Positions 18,901 through 30,851 are shown, counted from the stretch's first letter. The stretch is DNA of 47,616 nt from Gryganskiella cystojenkinii (GCA_015852425.1 JAAAIG010000221.1:1-47616); one strand, 5' to 3'. The notes: generated by a model from the letters alone, not told the origin. A program made the numbers and translations.

Positions 18901-21900
18901 GAGGACATCATGCGATTGAGATGAGCTCGTGTGAATTGGATGATGGCCTCGGCATGGTCCTCATGTGTGAACGGCCCCTGGTCTTTCTTTTGCGCAGCCT
19001 CCTTACCCTTTTGGTTAGCAAAGTGGAAGGCGGCTGCCAACAGATGAATACTTCGGAAGCAGTGGACGATGGCGAATTGAGCACCTATTGCACCAGGTCC
19101 AGGGATTGAAAGGGACATCTTTTTTCGGTTTCCACATCTGATCTCAGCGACGGTGTTTCCTGTCTCTACATCGACGAAAATGGAAGTGCTACTGGTCTCG
19201 ATATAGTAATCGTAGACATTGGATGACTTGTAGGCGATCCCACCAGGCGCCATCTCTATGTCGTCGCATGGCCGACTCCAAATGAACTGCAGACTGCATT
19301 TCAGGGTTTCCAAGGTCGGAAGGTTCCAGATTTGAAGAGTTTGGGTGCCGTTGATGGCGAACCGATCTCCTCCAGGGAGGAAAAATGCCGACAGCAATGT
19401 TTCAGGCCTTCCTATTTCGTCCACAAGGGCCCGCATCCATGGCTCGGGGATGATTGAAAAGATACATCGCGTGGTTTTTTGGAATAGGTCTTCCTCGAGG
19501 AGATCGACACGATGGACCCAATAGGCAAAGCCTTCGCCCTCCGGTAGTAGCTCCTTGTGGTAGCCCGTTCGGAGGCGGTATTGTACGTTCGAGTCGTAGA
19601 CCGATTCGTAAATGCAATCATTCTCGTCAGCCATCATGACAACTTCACTGGTTTTGATGACTTTAGCACTGGAAGGTTGGTAGGCGAGATAGACGTTTAT
19701 GTTTGATCTGTCAGCTTCAATGACGATGCCACGGCCAAAGTATCCTCTGAGCTGAAGAGACGTGAGCAATGTCATTCCAACGGTGGGAATAGGGATCTGA
19801 TGGATGGCGGTCTCGTTCCGGAGTTGGAGAGTATCAAGCAGCACGGCTCTGAGGGTAAAAGTGATGCGATCTCTGAGAATTACCATCAGCCTGTCGTCTT
19901 GAGCGTGGAACTCTACGTATTCGATCTTTTCAAGAGGGAACTGTCGGTCATCGATGGCCATACCCGTGCTGGCGAAATAAGTCGTCAAGATCCCGCTGGC
20001 ACTTGCAATCGCGACTATGGACTCGTGTGGCGACATGGCCATTTTTCGGTGGCCGCGAAAAGTCATTCCCTTGAATCGAGCAGCTTCGTTGCAAGAGACG
20101 TAGGTAACATTAGACCCGCTAAGTAAGTCCCAGACACTGCAGCTGCGTCCACCATCCTCCAACCACAAGAACGAGTTGCTGCGGATGGAGTCCATCATCA
20201 GTTTGCAGGTGATACGTCTAGATAGTGTTGGCAAGAGGTCACTGAGGGTGATGGTGTGCATGTGTCTCCAAGGCTTATCGGGCACAATGCTGTAGACATC
20301 CAGATATAGTCCATTACAGGCGACAAAGAGTGTATTTTTGTCTGCATCGTCGTTGACTCCATTAAGAATGTCAGCCTCATCAGTATTGTCTCCAATGTCG
20401 CGGTTGATGTAGCCGTCGAGCGGGCGGTTGGTATTGTCCTTCTCCCATCGGTTTCTCTTGGATGGCGGTAAGAAGTTGCCGTAGCCAACGAAGCTGTGAA
20501 GTAGCTCGATTCCCCAGATCAATTCAACCAGTGAGACGGTTTCGTTAGGGTCTTCGGCATTGCCAGGGTCGCTGTCGTCAATGTTGAGTAGGGTAGACAA
20601 AGGTTTGACGAGAGTGTTCTTGAATACTCTGAACTTGAACGATGAGCTGAAAACTTTTGATCTCTCCTGCCACTCACCGATCTTGGGTTCCTGGAAGACT
20701 GCGATTTGCGTCCCGTCTATCGAAATGGCGAGGCCAATGGAAAGCTCATGAACACCCGGGTGGTGGATGATAGCGATGGCCCGGCGTTTGTAAAAGCTAG
20801 ACATGTGTCGAAATGGGTTGGCGATGCTCTTGATCAGCCTCAAATCCCAGACGGCGAGATAGGCAACATCCTTGCCGACAGACAGAGTGACCATGAAGCC
20901 ACTATCCTTGCTGGCGGCGATTCGGGTAACAGGGATGTCCGCAGAGGGTGTGAGGGAAGGGTCTTCTGGGAAGGGACATTTTGTGGTATCGATCACGACA
21001 CTGGGTATGCTCGCTCTTTTGACGGTGAATCTCTTGATATCAGCTGTTAGGGAATGTGTGGCAAGAAAGAGGGCAAAAAAGAAATGGTTTAGACGCTTGG
21101 ACTTGGAACTAGTAAATCGTGGATGATTTAAGGTGGAAAATATCTCTTACGTTGATGTTGACGGCTCAATCTCATGGGGCGGATTTCGACACGGTCGATT
21201 GCGAACCCGCTGTATTCGTCTCTGTTTTCATTAAGGTTGTTGCTCAGCACCGCCTGTACATTGGCCCAGCCCACATGGGGAGCAATCACGAGTGTCTCTT
21301 CCAGAGTCATATCGTACCATTGGTCCTTTTCTGTGACAAATGATACCCATGAAGCAGAGGGACTTTAGTTTCCCTTTCCCGTGCATTAATCAGACCGTCG
21401 AAGTACTACCATTGAACGTCAGGTCTTACCTATGATATTCAGCTTATGTGGCGGCAAGATGACATCCAAGGAACCGCTGATATCAGGCTCACTCTATATT
21501 TTTTCCAGATAAACATCATGATGTTCAGGCAAATAAGAAACAAATCGCTAGCTCAATACTCGTGGAGGAGAATGGACAGTCAGTCTGAATAAACGAAATG
21601 GAACGTACATCGTAGGATACGTTGACAACAAAATGGAGTCCATTAGGGATGTCGAACTCTTGGGTCGCCTTGACGTGCCAGTGAACGGTGTAGTGTCCGG
21701 TTCTATAATTTTCGAAGTTGGCAGTGAGCTAAGAATAGTCAGAAGTAATTGAATGCAAGTTAGTGAGTGCCCGGAAGAAATTGGGTAACAATAGTGTGAG
21801 TATATGAGTAAAAGAGAGATATTCTTTTTTCTTTACCACGAACCCCGCTGCATGTTCTGGAAGATGGGCGGCCCCGTCAGGTCTTTTGCAAGAGAAATGA

Positions 21901-22049
21901 AAAGAGAGAGGTAAAGACCAAAAAATGTTAGGTGATGTCCTTGTGGGGCGAAAAGACAATGAAACGCAAGGAGCGCAGGCCACCACAGCAATAACGCTCC
22001 CAATGGTCATCAAACAGCGCTGTTTTAAAGGTACGTACAGTGACTGCAT
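15969..22049 (-). CDS. TRP-like ion channel with large N-terminal propeller-like region
   Basis: Twelve exons fit one continuous frame of 1642 codons (1641 residues): 22039-22049, 21837-21882, 21609-21728, 21430-21493, 21151-21330, 18118-21043, 17764-18033, 17488-17674, 17128-17370, 16928-17042, 16759-16839, 15969-16651. All introns are GT-AG except that after 17488, which uses a GC donor (ATT|GCAAGT). Residues 1-140 form a beta-rich domain (GHYTVHWHVK, HFVVNVSYD, VILPPHKLN). About 141-800 is WD/propeller-like (YLAVWDL, LQIWNL), followed by a helical segment. About 1116-1390 is the channel: TM1 YWLVRFMVVLVFFLL, TM3 YIDLAAFVLPIIGSFLFL, TM5 ITWFFLIFALILISF, pore GYPDSFFAALSATYFFLAGR, TM6 ending LLNILIALMNDAF, the TRP/ion_trans signature. 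The tail has a coiled coil (about 1470-1530) and a Ser/Pro-rich end. Probably a membrane cation channel. The 11-nt first exon and the start are the least certain part. Confidence 0.8.
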
Positions 22050-23450
22050 ATCAGGACTCCTAATTGAGATCAACCACGAAGATAAACGCGAGTGAGAAGG
22101 AGATCATATTTGCCCCCATATTATTCCGAAACAAAGAGGGAGACTTACTCTGCCATACCCATGGCTATGAAGGTCTTTGCCCTGGACAGATCACCAGAGC
22201 GGAAGAATCGGCATTGGGCTATGTGTAATGATTGTCGAGACAACCATCCGATGCAGGAGAGACTGAGTCAGAACATGGATACAAACGAACATGAGAATAT
22301 TCACTCTACCATACTCGACAAAGTCCACAGAGTGAGGGAGAGCGAAGGAGAGATAGACCACGTCGAAGAGGAGAAGCAAAGTATGTGCTTACAACCGTCG
22401 CTTGGATCCACTGTATTAAGTGTATTAGGTGGTATGGTAGTCATCCGCAAGGGTTCGTCTGGAGGAGCCCTGAATGTTGTTTTTTTGGAAAGACAAGGCA
22501 GAGGAAGGAGAAGGGCCAATGCTAGGTCTTTTATAGGAGAAGCGGAACGAGTGACGAGAGGGCCAAATGCCAAACTAAGCCCAGTTCACCTAGGAATCGT
22601 GTGAGGGATCTTGCCTCGGAGTTGGGGACAAGAAGAAACGGATAATAGAACAAACAGGACTAACGCTTTGTTTAAGCTCTATTGCAGAAACAGTATGGGG
22701 AGGTATCCCAGGGGGGAAGACAGTAAACCCCGAACAGTGCTTGTGCCACTTAGGAATGAAGAAGCAAGGTAATTGATCACTTGTGAGGAGGAATGAAAAA
22801 TACAGATGCTCAGCGGAGGAGAAGAGGCTCTCGGTTGGGGAGTGGTGAGTGATGGGGGGACAAAGAAGCGATGAAAGAGAAAAGCCAACACATGCAAAGT
22901 GAGCACATGTTCATCTCCCAGGGTCACCCTTGGTCCTCCCAGATGGCGAAGCAGGGGTTCTCATTTGCTACTCGAAACGAATAAACTTTTTCACTGGTGG
23001 TGGTTGTTTGATTTGGTGTTGCTATGGTCGATGCTCTGGTGGGTCGGGTTGTGGGCGGTTTGCTGGGAAGGGTTTCTTACTTTGTTGTTTTGTTATGCTG
23101 CCGCTGCAGGTCTTTCCTGTTAGTTGGCTCGGGTCTAATACCGCAGCCGATCTCTCTAAACGTAGCTCTCGTTCTTTAACCATGCTCTCGTCCGGTCTGG
23201 CTCTTGCCTGTACAAAACCTGCACAGAGGAATTGTTCGCAAAAGGGAGGCCCAAGTGCAGAAAGACAACCTTAATGCTAGAGTGGAAGATAAACTCGCAT
23301 CACACCCTTAAGGGGTGACGACTCAAACCACGACACCTCGTTCGTTTGGGTTGGCCCTGGGTGAGTACGTGATCCCACGGTCCGCGGTTTCGCGCCTTTT
23401 CTTTTTCTTGTTTGATTGATTACACATCTACCGTAACATCACCCGTCACC
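22050..23450. other. Intergenic between the channel gene and paralogue D
   Basis: Probably holds the promoters of both divergently transcribed genes. The plus-strand frame at 22092-22604 and others here have no recognisable motif and overlap reverse-strand frames of equal length. A CACC sequence stands directly before the ATG of gene D at 23451. Confidence 0.4.
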
Positions 23451-25855
23451 ATGCAAAACGAGGCGCATTTCGGAGAAGCAGAGGTAAGCGCGCACTGGCA
23501 TCCACGTCGCTTTAATTGTGACCCGGGCCAAAACTCTCTCGCACAACATTGAGCTAATTTGTGTCATTTCCTCTGCTCTGATTAATTAGCTGGATGCAGT
23601 CCCTCGCAAATCAACCGCGGGCAGCCGCATCATGAACAATTACCTCAAAGACCTGGAGTACGCCAAGGAACAGCTAGAGGCTCGACAGAGAGCAGAGCGC
23701 ATGGCAGCGTTGCCCAACAAAGAGCCAGGATTATCATACTGGGAGGTACGGTATATAAATAACTCGCGAAACACACCCGCGCAACCCAAACTTGACTCAA
23801 TATCCCTTATAACAATGAAAAAGGCAGAGAAGCTGTTGATTGAAATACTCAGACATGCATCCTCTCTTCTTTTTTTTTTATCTCTCGAAAACAATTCTTT
23901 AGAACTGGTGTCAGGCCGAAGGCTATGATTGCACAGAGCCGACCTGGGAGAGTGTGGGACGATACATACGCGAGTTTATCATCCCTGTCGAAGAAGAGAT
24001 GAACTTTGAAGCTCAGCGAAACCCGGCGATGAGTTCTCTCCTCGGTATCAGAGTCTTTCTCCAGCCAGTTTTGTTACTCAGAGGACAACTCCAAGGGATG
24101 GAGGATCAGGATGTCCTGGAAGCTATAGCAGCAACTGCAGCTGCGACCACAGCAGCAAGATCTATAACAACAATGCCGTCCTCGTCATCCTCTTGCGCAC
24201 AGTCGTTCTTCCCAATCGCAAGCACACCTAGACTAATCACCTCCAACTCTACGGAAGACACTCGATCGCCTGTCTCCTCGACTGCCCAGACCAACAATTA
24301 TGCTGCTTCGTCAACATCACCCAATGGCACTCCGCAGGCATCGTTGTTGTCAACTTCAGCACTCTTGGTACCTGCCTCATCCAGTGCAGCTAGAGGTTTG
24401 TTGTCAAGTACATCTCAACTTCCACCTGCCCAAACTCGAACCGCTTCACAGCTCTCGCCTCAAGTATCTACGCAAGTGAGCAGACCCTCGAGTCACCCTG
24501 CAGGAATCAACGCCAATGTAATCGCTCATTCCAGCACAAGCACCACTGGCTTTGTCAGTATCAGTAACAACAACACTGTCAGTATGAATGACAATCTCGA
24601 CCTTGGTCGCCATGGCAACGTTTACAGCAGCGGTAGTAGCAGAAATGGTAGCAGCAGCAATAACAATGTCCTCAGTACTGCCAACCACCCTCTCCACCAC
24701 GGTCACCAGGACAATACGTCCTACAATACCGACAGTAGCATTAACGGCTGGAACAGCAGCTCCAATAGGACCGGTCAGGACGATACGTGCTCTGACCTCA
24801 AGGCTCACGAGTTCGAGTTAATGGGCATCGGAGGCATTCGCCATGGTCCTGTCCCTCCCGCCACATTTCGGTATAGGTTCGATGACGATACGCGGACAGT
24901 GATAGATGTTCTTCGAGAGTGGAGATTTGGCCTCAAGGGTCAACCAGCAATCCAAGAACTCAATCGGAAATACCATGGACGCTGGAAGAGCGGGAAGGAC
25001 GTCACAAAGTATGCGAGCCGAGCGTGCATTGTCAAAGCCTACAAGGAGTTGGTCATCGAAGGTGGTCATTCTGACAAGATGGCAATCGGGATCTTGCAAG
25101 GTTACATGGGCAATGTCTCGTTGATCACGTTCTTGAACAAGATGTCGAAACTGAAGGCTTCTTCAGAGTGGGCTGCGAATTTTGTCGGTCGACAAGGATT
25201 TGAACGAGCCATAACCAAGTCGAGACCCAAGTTCAGTTCTCCTATTGACCCTAATCGTCGAATACTTCGAGAAAGTGGTCGTCTCCGATATGCACAAGTC
25301 GAAGTCGACGAGGATGACGAGTTGGAAGAGGAAGAAGATGAGATTGACGATGAGCCACCGCTGAAGCGACGTAGGGTGGGAGACCATACAACGTACGATA
25401 CACCTTCTACTCACCAAGAACAAGACATGGGATATGATCATCAAATTCCCCCGTACCCAAAGCCAGTGGTCGACAAGGATGTTCCGTTCCCCTTCCCAGT
25501 CCGAGACTTGCAGTCGATCCAAGAGGTTTGGACAGAGTGGACAGAAGGTTTGGAGGGTGGACCGTCGATTGAGTCGCTGCTCCAGATTCATGGCGGGCTC
25601 TGGATGGTGGAACCCTATAGGTCCGAGTACTACCAATCGTTTTATTCAAAGGACCGAATCGTGAACGCGATCCACGAGGCGGTGACCAAGGGTCAGATGG
25701 CGACCGTGGAGGAGGCGATTGGTCTGTTGGAAGAACATCGAAACAAGAGGAAACTACAGTCATACTGTGCGAGTGAGACTTTTCGAGTCATTATGATCGA
25801 GTGGGGGGTCAAGAGAAAGAAAAAGGGTGCTGTGGGTCGGTTTAATCGTGTATGA
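23451..25855 (+). CDS. GCR1-domain / Crypton-derived putative transcription regulator, two domains (paralogue D)
   Basis: Three exons: 23451-23483, 23590-23745, 23903-25855; 713 residues. Introns of 106 nt (GAG|GTAAGC...TTAG) and 157 nt (GAG|GTACGG...TTTAG) both fall on codon boundaries. The first ATG (MQNEAHFGEAE, context CACCATG) is chosen because splicing keeps the frame into LDAVPRKS; an internal ATG at 23632 is an alternative. Exon 2 ends MAALPNKEPGLSYWE and exon 3 begins NWCQAEGYDCTEPTWES, then IRVFLQPVLLL (about 64-122). A long Ser/Thr/Asn-rich linker is followed by GCR1_C-like domain 1 at about 392-480 (LREWRFGLKG, PAIQELNRKY), an acidic run at about 530-547, the nuclear-localisation-like LKRRRV at about 550-555, and canonical domain 2 at about 590-700 (FPFPVRDLQSI, WTEWTEGL). 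Gene E follows in tandem 367 nt downstream. Confidence 0.8.
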
Positions 25856-26222
25856 GGTAGATTACTTAGTTTTTACAAGTTGAATTGTCAATAGCAGCAA
25901 AATATGCGTCATGGCACCTTGGCTACAATCGTGTGTGACTGCGATTGTTGGACTTGCCCTGTTCATTTCGTGATTGCCTCCACACACGCATCCAACAAAT
26001 CATTCTCACACGCGCTTTACCCTTCCGTTCACCCTCAAGACGGCTTTTAATTCCCAAAAAGTGATCACCGCCATCGGTAGGCAAAAAAGTGGTGATTGAT
26101 ATCGTACCATTGCGTCGTGGATTTTTCAACGAGCCCAGCTGTCTAATTCCTCTTCACCCTTTCGCTCTTCTGCGTTTTGTTTCAGCATTTATTCAAAAAC
26201 GCGGCTGGGACAGACTGGGCCA
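25856..26222. other. Short intergenic region between paralogues D and E
   Basis: 367 nt containing the terminator of D and the promoter of E. A pyrimidine-rich stretch (26140-26185) lies just ahead of the E start. No gene is seen. Confidence 0.4.
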
Positions 26223-29200
26223 ATGTCCTCACACCAATATATCATGGAAACCATTTCTCAAGAAGAGGAGGAAAGGAGACGACTAGAGCGAGCAGCTCGG
26301 TTGGCTGCATTACCGCAGCAAGACCGAGGTTTAATCTGGTGGGAGGTTCGTAATGCAAACGACAGCACTATTGAAGCGGGCTTAAAAAAAAATGCGGATA
26401 TAAACTCGGAGCACTAAAACTTGGCTGGTTTTTTTTTCTTGCTTCTTTGCTTTCAACCATATTCAGGATTACTGTGATGGCATGGGTTGGGACAGGATTC
26501 CGACCTGCGAAAAGATTCTCCAGTTCACAGATGAGGTCGTGGTCCCGATTGAGGAGCAAGTCAACTGTATTGCGGCCTATGACACGACAGTGGCACCCAT
26601 CTGTGGTACAAAGGTCTTTATACGACCGGTTCTTCAACTCCGAGACCGGATGAGAGAAATCGAGAAAAAACTTCAGGCGGATACGCAACGGCAAAAACAG
26701 AAACAGCAGCAGCAGCAGCAGCAGCAGCAACAGCATAATCAACACAGACAAAACCAACACCAGCACCTTTATCGCCATCAGCAGCCCCAGTCTCAATCAC
26801 TTCACCGACGCCCTCAACACCAGCTAGCCATCACTGCGGCTGCATCGGACCCGATAGAATCAGCTGGACCATCTTCAGCAGCCTCATCATCGTCCTCGTC
26901 CATGTCACCGTTTGTAACCCTACCTTCTGGTTCATCATCGGTCTCGCGAAAGTCACCCACGGCCGCTACAGCTCCTGGACCTAACCCACTGGATACGACG
27001 GATGTAGCCACGTTCCTGCAAACTCTTGCTCCGTTAACAGCTTTGACCAAGAACACAGGCCCAGAAACAGTGGCGGTGTCAACCGCGACCCCGGTTCAAC
27101 AACCGTCAAGTATCGTCACACCGCTCGATGACGATCATTTATCGTCCTCGTCCTCGGCATCGGTGCCTATTAACTCGGTACATCTGATATCGGCTTTGTC
27201 ATCATCATCGGAATTGACAACGTCATCGTCGTCCCCTTCCACGGATGTGACGTTATCTTGTGCAATCCAGTCTGATCAACAAGCATCAACACCTCAGGAT
27301 CATGGACGTACAGAGATTCATTGGGATCTCGGATTTGAGCACGATTACAACCCAGACTCCAATGAGGAGGCCGATGATCACAATGACGACATGGCATCTA
27401 CGGAGACCTACAACGATAATTTCATCCGCAACGAGATCCAAAAGCCTGCCACAAGTGCTGTAGACAGCGACAGCATCGGAAGGACGGACAACACGCACAA
27501 TGCCTCGGACAGCCACGATGGTGTTGGTAGTGATGACGGTTACTATACACCGGACGAAAGTCAATTCCAAGACATTGGTGACAGCCACGCCTCCCAGAAC
27601 GAGAACCACAACAACATTGACCGCCGCATCCTCGGAGCTGCTTCTACCGATAACAGCAACCGAACCACAAGCGCCAAAACGACAACCACCACCAGCAACA
27701 ACGATAGCAACAATAACAACAACGAGGTCTCCAGCACACCTGTCCAGAGAGATCTCTCAAGGTTCAAGGCTGTCGAATTCATTCTGAACAAACGCATACC
27801 CCCCGGTGGTTGGAACCATCGCCGCCAAGAGATCTTGAAGACCATGGCCGAGATCCCGATTCATAAGCTGCACCAAGACTCCAAGACCGTGATCGAGGTT
27901 TTGGACGAATGGAGGTTCGGAATTCATTCCGGTCCTGCGTTACAGGATTTGAACTCTCAATATGGCCCTTTTTGGCGTGCTCGATCCGATATCTGTCGAT
28001 GGCTGCCAAGGCTGAGGATCGTCAAAGAGTTTTTGAGACTCGTAACGGAACTTGAACTTTCCGAGGTGCAGTCGATCGAACAACTAGAGCGTCTGCAGGG
28101 TGGTAAATCGCTCTGGAAACTCTATGAGCGTATTCGAATAGAGCACCCCGAGGGCAACAGGGTCATGAAGCGATATATCGACAATCTCGAAACATACAAA
28201 TATGGGGCCGACATCGACCAGACCCAGACAAGCACGAGTCGGAAGAGCAAAGCGACTCTACATCAAGGCGATCTCACCGATGGTGATCAAGATGTCTTTT
28301 ACGATGCTACCGCGGACGGGCACGGTGGTATAGATGAACATTCTCCCGTTCAAGAATACGGTGACATCCCTGAAGAAGGCGGCCGCTTCAAACGGAGTCT
28401 CCGGGACGCCTATGACATTCCGAGTGACGAGGACATGGCTGAAGACGCGAATTTAGAAGAGGAGGAGGATGACGACTCTGGTTCGGATTACGGTAGCAGG
28501 CGCCTGTCCAGACGTCGCAAGCGCAAAAACAAGCGACAAAAGAAAGGCAAGATGATGAGCATGACTGACATTGGAGCTTACGGCAGTGACCGTCGCAACA
28601 GTGACAAATTCGTACGTCAACCACAATCAAGACCAATACCCGTAGACGTAAATCCGGACAAAAGTCGCCTTTACAACAACAATAACAATAACATCGACAA
28701 TAACAGCAGCTACAGCCACAGCACTGTCAACCGGTCCAATCGCAAGGTACATCCTGGAGCGCAATTTCCATTCCCAGTCCGAGAATTACATGCAATCCCT
28801 GATATCTGGCAGGAATGGACCCAGGGCTGGCCATATTCTGATGGGATCCAAGGGCCGTCGATGGAATACCTGGCGGGAGTCCATGGTGAACTATGGCATC
28901 GCGCCGAGTTCAAGGCTGCGCATTATGCACAGTTTTATGCCAAGAAGCGGATCGTGACCGTAATTCGGGATGCGGTCGCTCAGGGAGCTGTGAAATCGGT
29001 CGAGGAAGCGATTGAAGTTCTCGAGTCGTTACGGGGAGTGAAATTTCCGGCCGGGTTTTGTTCTAGTCAAAAGTTTAGAGATCTTTTGGATCGCTGGGGG
29101 ATTCGAAATATGTCAAAACAGCGGACCAGACTACAACACAAGACTCAACACCAACAGCAACCACAGCAACAACTACAGCAACAACTACAGCAACAAGAGC

Positions 29201-29334
29201 ATCAAGGACAAGAGCCAGGGGCTGGACCTGGTGAAGGAAGAAAAGAAGGAGTGGAGGGAGGAAACCGAGGCGGGAGAAATCAAGACCAAGAACTTGTCTC
29301 CGCTACATCTGTTGTAAAGGAAGATGAGATGTGA
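26223..29334 (+). CDS. GCR1-domain / Crypton-derived putative transcription regulator, two domains, Gln-rich (paralogue E)
   Basis: Exons 26223-26345 and 26467-29334, joined by a 121-nt GT-AG intron at a codon boundary; 996 residues, the longest paralogue. Exon 1 ends RLAALPQQDRGLIWWE; exon 2 starts DYCDGMGWDRIPTCEKI and runs to TKVFIRPVLQL (about 42-100). A pure CAG-type polyglutamine run lies at about 118-128 in a Gln/His-rich stretch. A very long Ser/Thr/Asp/Asn-rich linker follows, then RFKAVEFIL and GCR1_C-like domain 1 at about 510-600 (LDEWRFGIHSGPALQDLN). An acidic/basic segment with SRRRKRKNKRQKKGK at about 719-733 is a likely nuclear-localisation signal. Canonical domain 2 is at about 808-915 (FPFPVRELHAI, WQEWTQGW, FYAKKRIVTVI). 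A second Gln-rich tract closes the protein (about 930-955). Inferred to be a nuclear regulator; Gln-rich tracts are typical of activators. Confidence 0.8.
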
Positions 29335-29517
29335 AGGCTCCATCCTTGGTGAAGAGCCGGATATACAGTACAGAAGCGGTTCAGGCCAAAAATTAAAAGT
29401 TTCTTTCCTTCTCACTGCCCTCTTCTGACACCAGCCCAACAAGAACAAGAAAACACACACACGAGTGGGCAAGAATACAGAGGATTAATCTTGTCAAACT
29501 ACACCCTCGAACTTTTG

Positions 29518-29547
29518 CTCAGTTCCCTTGAAATTTTCTTTGTGCAA
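29518..29547 (+). repeat. 30-bp direct repeat, copy 2
   Basis: Identical over 30 bases to 1367-1396. It ends two bases before the ATG at 29550, and the identity stops abruptly on both sides. Confidence 0.85.
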
Positions 29548-29848
29548 TCATGAGCGTCAAATGCCGCCAAGGACGAAGCGGCGGCGGCGGGAGAAACGTT
29601 CAAGGTGGGCTCAGAGAGATGTGCTTTTCCGGGGATGGCGAAGCAAGAGAATTTAAGTCAACTATACATGAAGTCGACATCTGTTTGTACCCCCCTGACA
29701 AGACTATTATTGTTGACGTCGAAAGTAACCTAGCCTGTAGCTCGCTTCGCCTCGCTTTGTGTTGCTTGCCAGTGTTTAAGTGTTTTAGTGTTTTAGGTTG
29801 TGTTTTTCGTTACTCTGCCATCCGATATCCGTCAGGCGGTCAAATTGG

Positions 29849-29858
29849 TATAAAAAAA
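29849..29858 (+). promoter_or_regulatory. TATA box of the CaaX protein gene
   Basis: TATAAAAAAA lies 172 nt ahead of the ATG at 30021 and is followed by a C/T-rich leader (CCTTCCTTCCTTC near 29890), a common arrangement in fungal core promoters. Confidence 0.55.
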
Positions 29859-30020
29859 GGGAACCCTGCCTTCATCCTGTCCTGCACCACCCTTCCTTCC
29901 TTCAATCCTGCTTTGCAAGAAAAAAGCTCTTCCCTGCCTTGCTTTGCCTCGTTTGCCCTGCGCTCCCCAAGAATCCTCCTTGTATCCTGTGCCTCTTCCT
30001 CGTCGAGACTCAAAACCACA

Positions 30021-30569
30021 ATGCCTCTTGCTTCCCCGGAAGGTGATGAGGTCTTCTTCAGCGTGGCAAGATCTATGAACAATAAAAGCAAGACTGGTCG
30101 ATTACCAACCGTCGCTACCAACTGTTCTGTCTTACCTTTGACCGACCATCAACTATTAAACTTGCCGAAGCGTTTCGTTCTCCAGGCCCTTCTCCGAGAC
30201 TTCCGCGGTCGGCTATTGGGAAACACTTCGTATTTACAATTGATGGACGGCAGGCATTGCATCCTTCTCGGCACCGGTTCGACCTCAATATTCGAAACTT
30301 ATCACAACGTGACGCTTACGTGGGGTAACATCTATTTCCAAACGGCACTAGGTCGAGGAGGAGCTGCAGTTCTCGAGATTCCGCCTGTGGACTTGGTGCA
30401 GTTGGGTCTACCGCAAGCAACCAGAGACGGATATCAGTTCACCAAGTTCGACTTTATTTACTACTCAGCCGACAATAACTGCGATGAACGTCTTGTCAAT
30501 GGCGCCAGAGCATTGGGAGCCAATGTTTCTGACAATTCACAAGCCACCGAATGTTGTCTGATTTTATGA
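30021..30569 (+). CDS. Orphan protein with C-terminal CaaX prenylation box
   Basis: Single exon, 182 residues from ATG 30021 (MPLASPEGDEVFF). I do not recognise the family. The middle is a beta-strand-rich globular region (RFVLQALLRDFRGRLLG, YLQLMDGRHCILLGTG, VTLTWGNIYFQTALGRG), without a signal peptide or membrane segment. The last residues are ECCLIL: CLIL is a perfect C-a-a-X box whose final Leu favours geranylgeranylation, and the adjacent upstream Cys could be palmitoylated as in Ras/Rho proteins. This suggests a lipid-anchored protein on the cytoplasmic face of a membrane. No GTPase motifs are present. The start is supported by the TATA box and leader; the upstream in-frame extension is rejected. 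Confidence 0.65.
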   Translation: MPLASPEGDEVFFSVARSMNNKSKTGRLPTVATNCSVLPLTDHQLLNLPKRFVLQALLRDFRGRLLGNTSYLQLMDGRHCILLGTGSTSIFETYHNVTLTWGNIYFQTALGRGGAAVLEIPPVDLVQLGLPQATRDGYQFTKFDFIYYSADNNCDERLVNGARALGANVSDNSQATECCLIL

Positions 30570-30851
30570 GTTGGTGAGAAAAAAGAAAAAAAAAAGAATA
30601 AAACACTTTCTGCGATGGTATGTCAGATAACAATCTTTCAGGGAAAAACTGGCTCTATTTGAACGCGTGTCATTGTCGACGATAAGCATCTTGGTTGAAG
30701 GACATTTGGAGAGGAATGCGAGAAGCGCCCGAACACCAGTGGCAATGTGTCCAAATCCAGTGGCAGTGTTCATGTAGCGGTGAATGAAGAGAAAATGGGT
30801 GTGACGAAAGGGAGAGAATGGCAATAATAAGGTCAGGCTCTCGTGAACTCT

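Larger units (their letters stand above)
29335..30020. other. Intergenic and promoter region of the CaaX protein gene
   Basis: The frame of the downstream gene is open backwards to 29550, but that part contains a TATA box and pyrimidine-rich leader sequence and has no protein-like character, so it is treated as promoter and 5' leader. Confidence 0.5.

Noticed and set aside
22092..22604. 170-codon plus-strand frame upstream of the channel gene
   Set aside because: No recognisable motif, overlapped by reverse-strand frames, and located where the promoters of two genes are expected.
29550..30020. N-terminal extension of the CaaX protein from ATG 29550
   Set aside because: Contains a TATA box and a pyrimidine-rich leader and lacks protein-like sequence; ATG 30021 is preferred.
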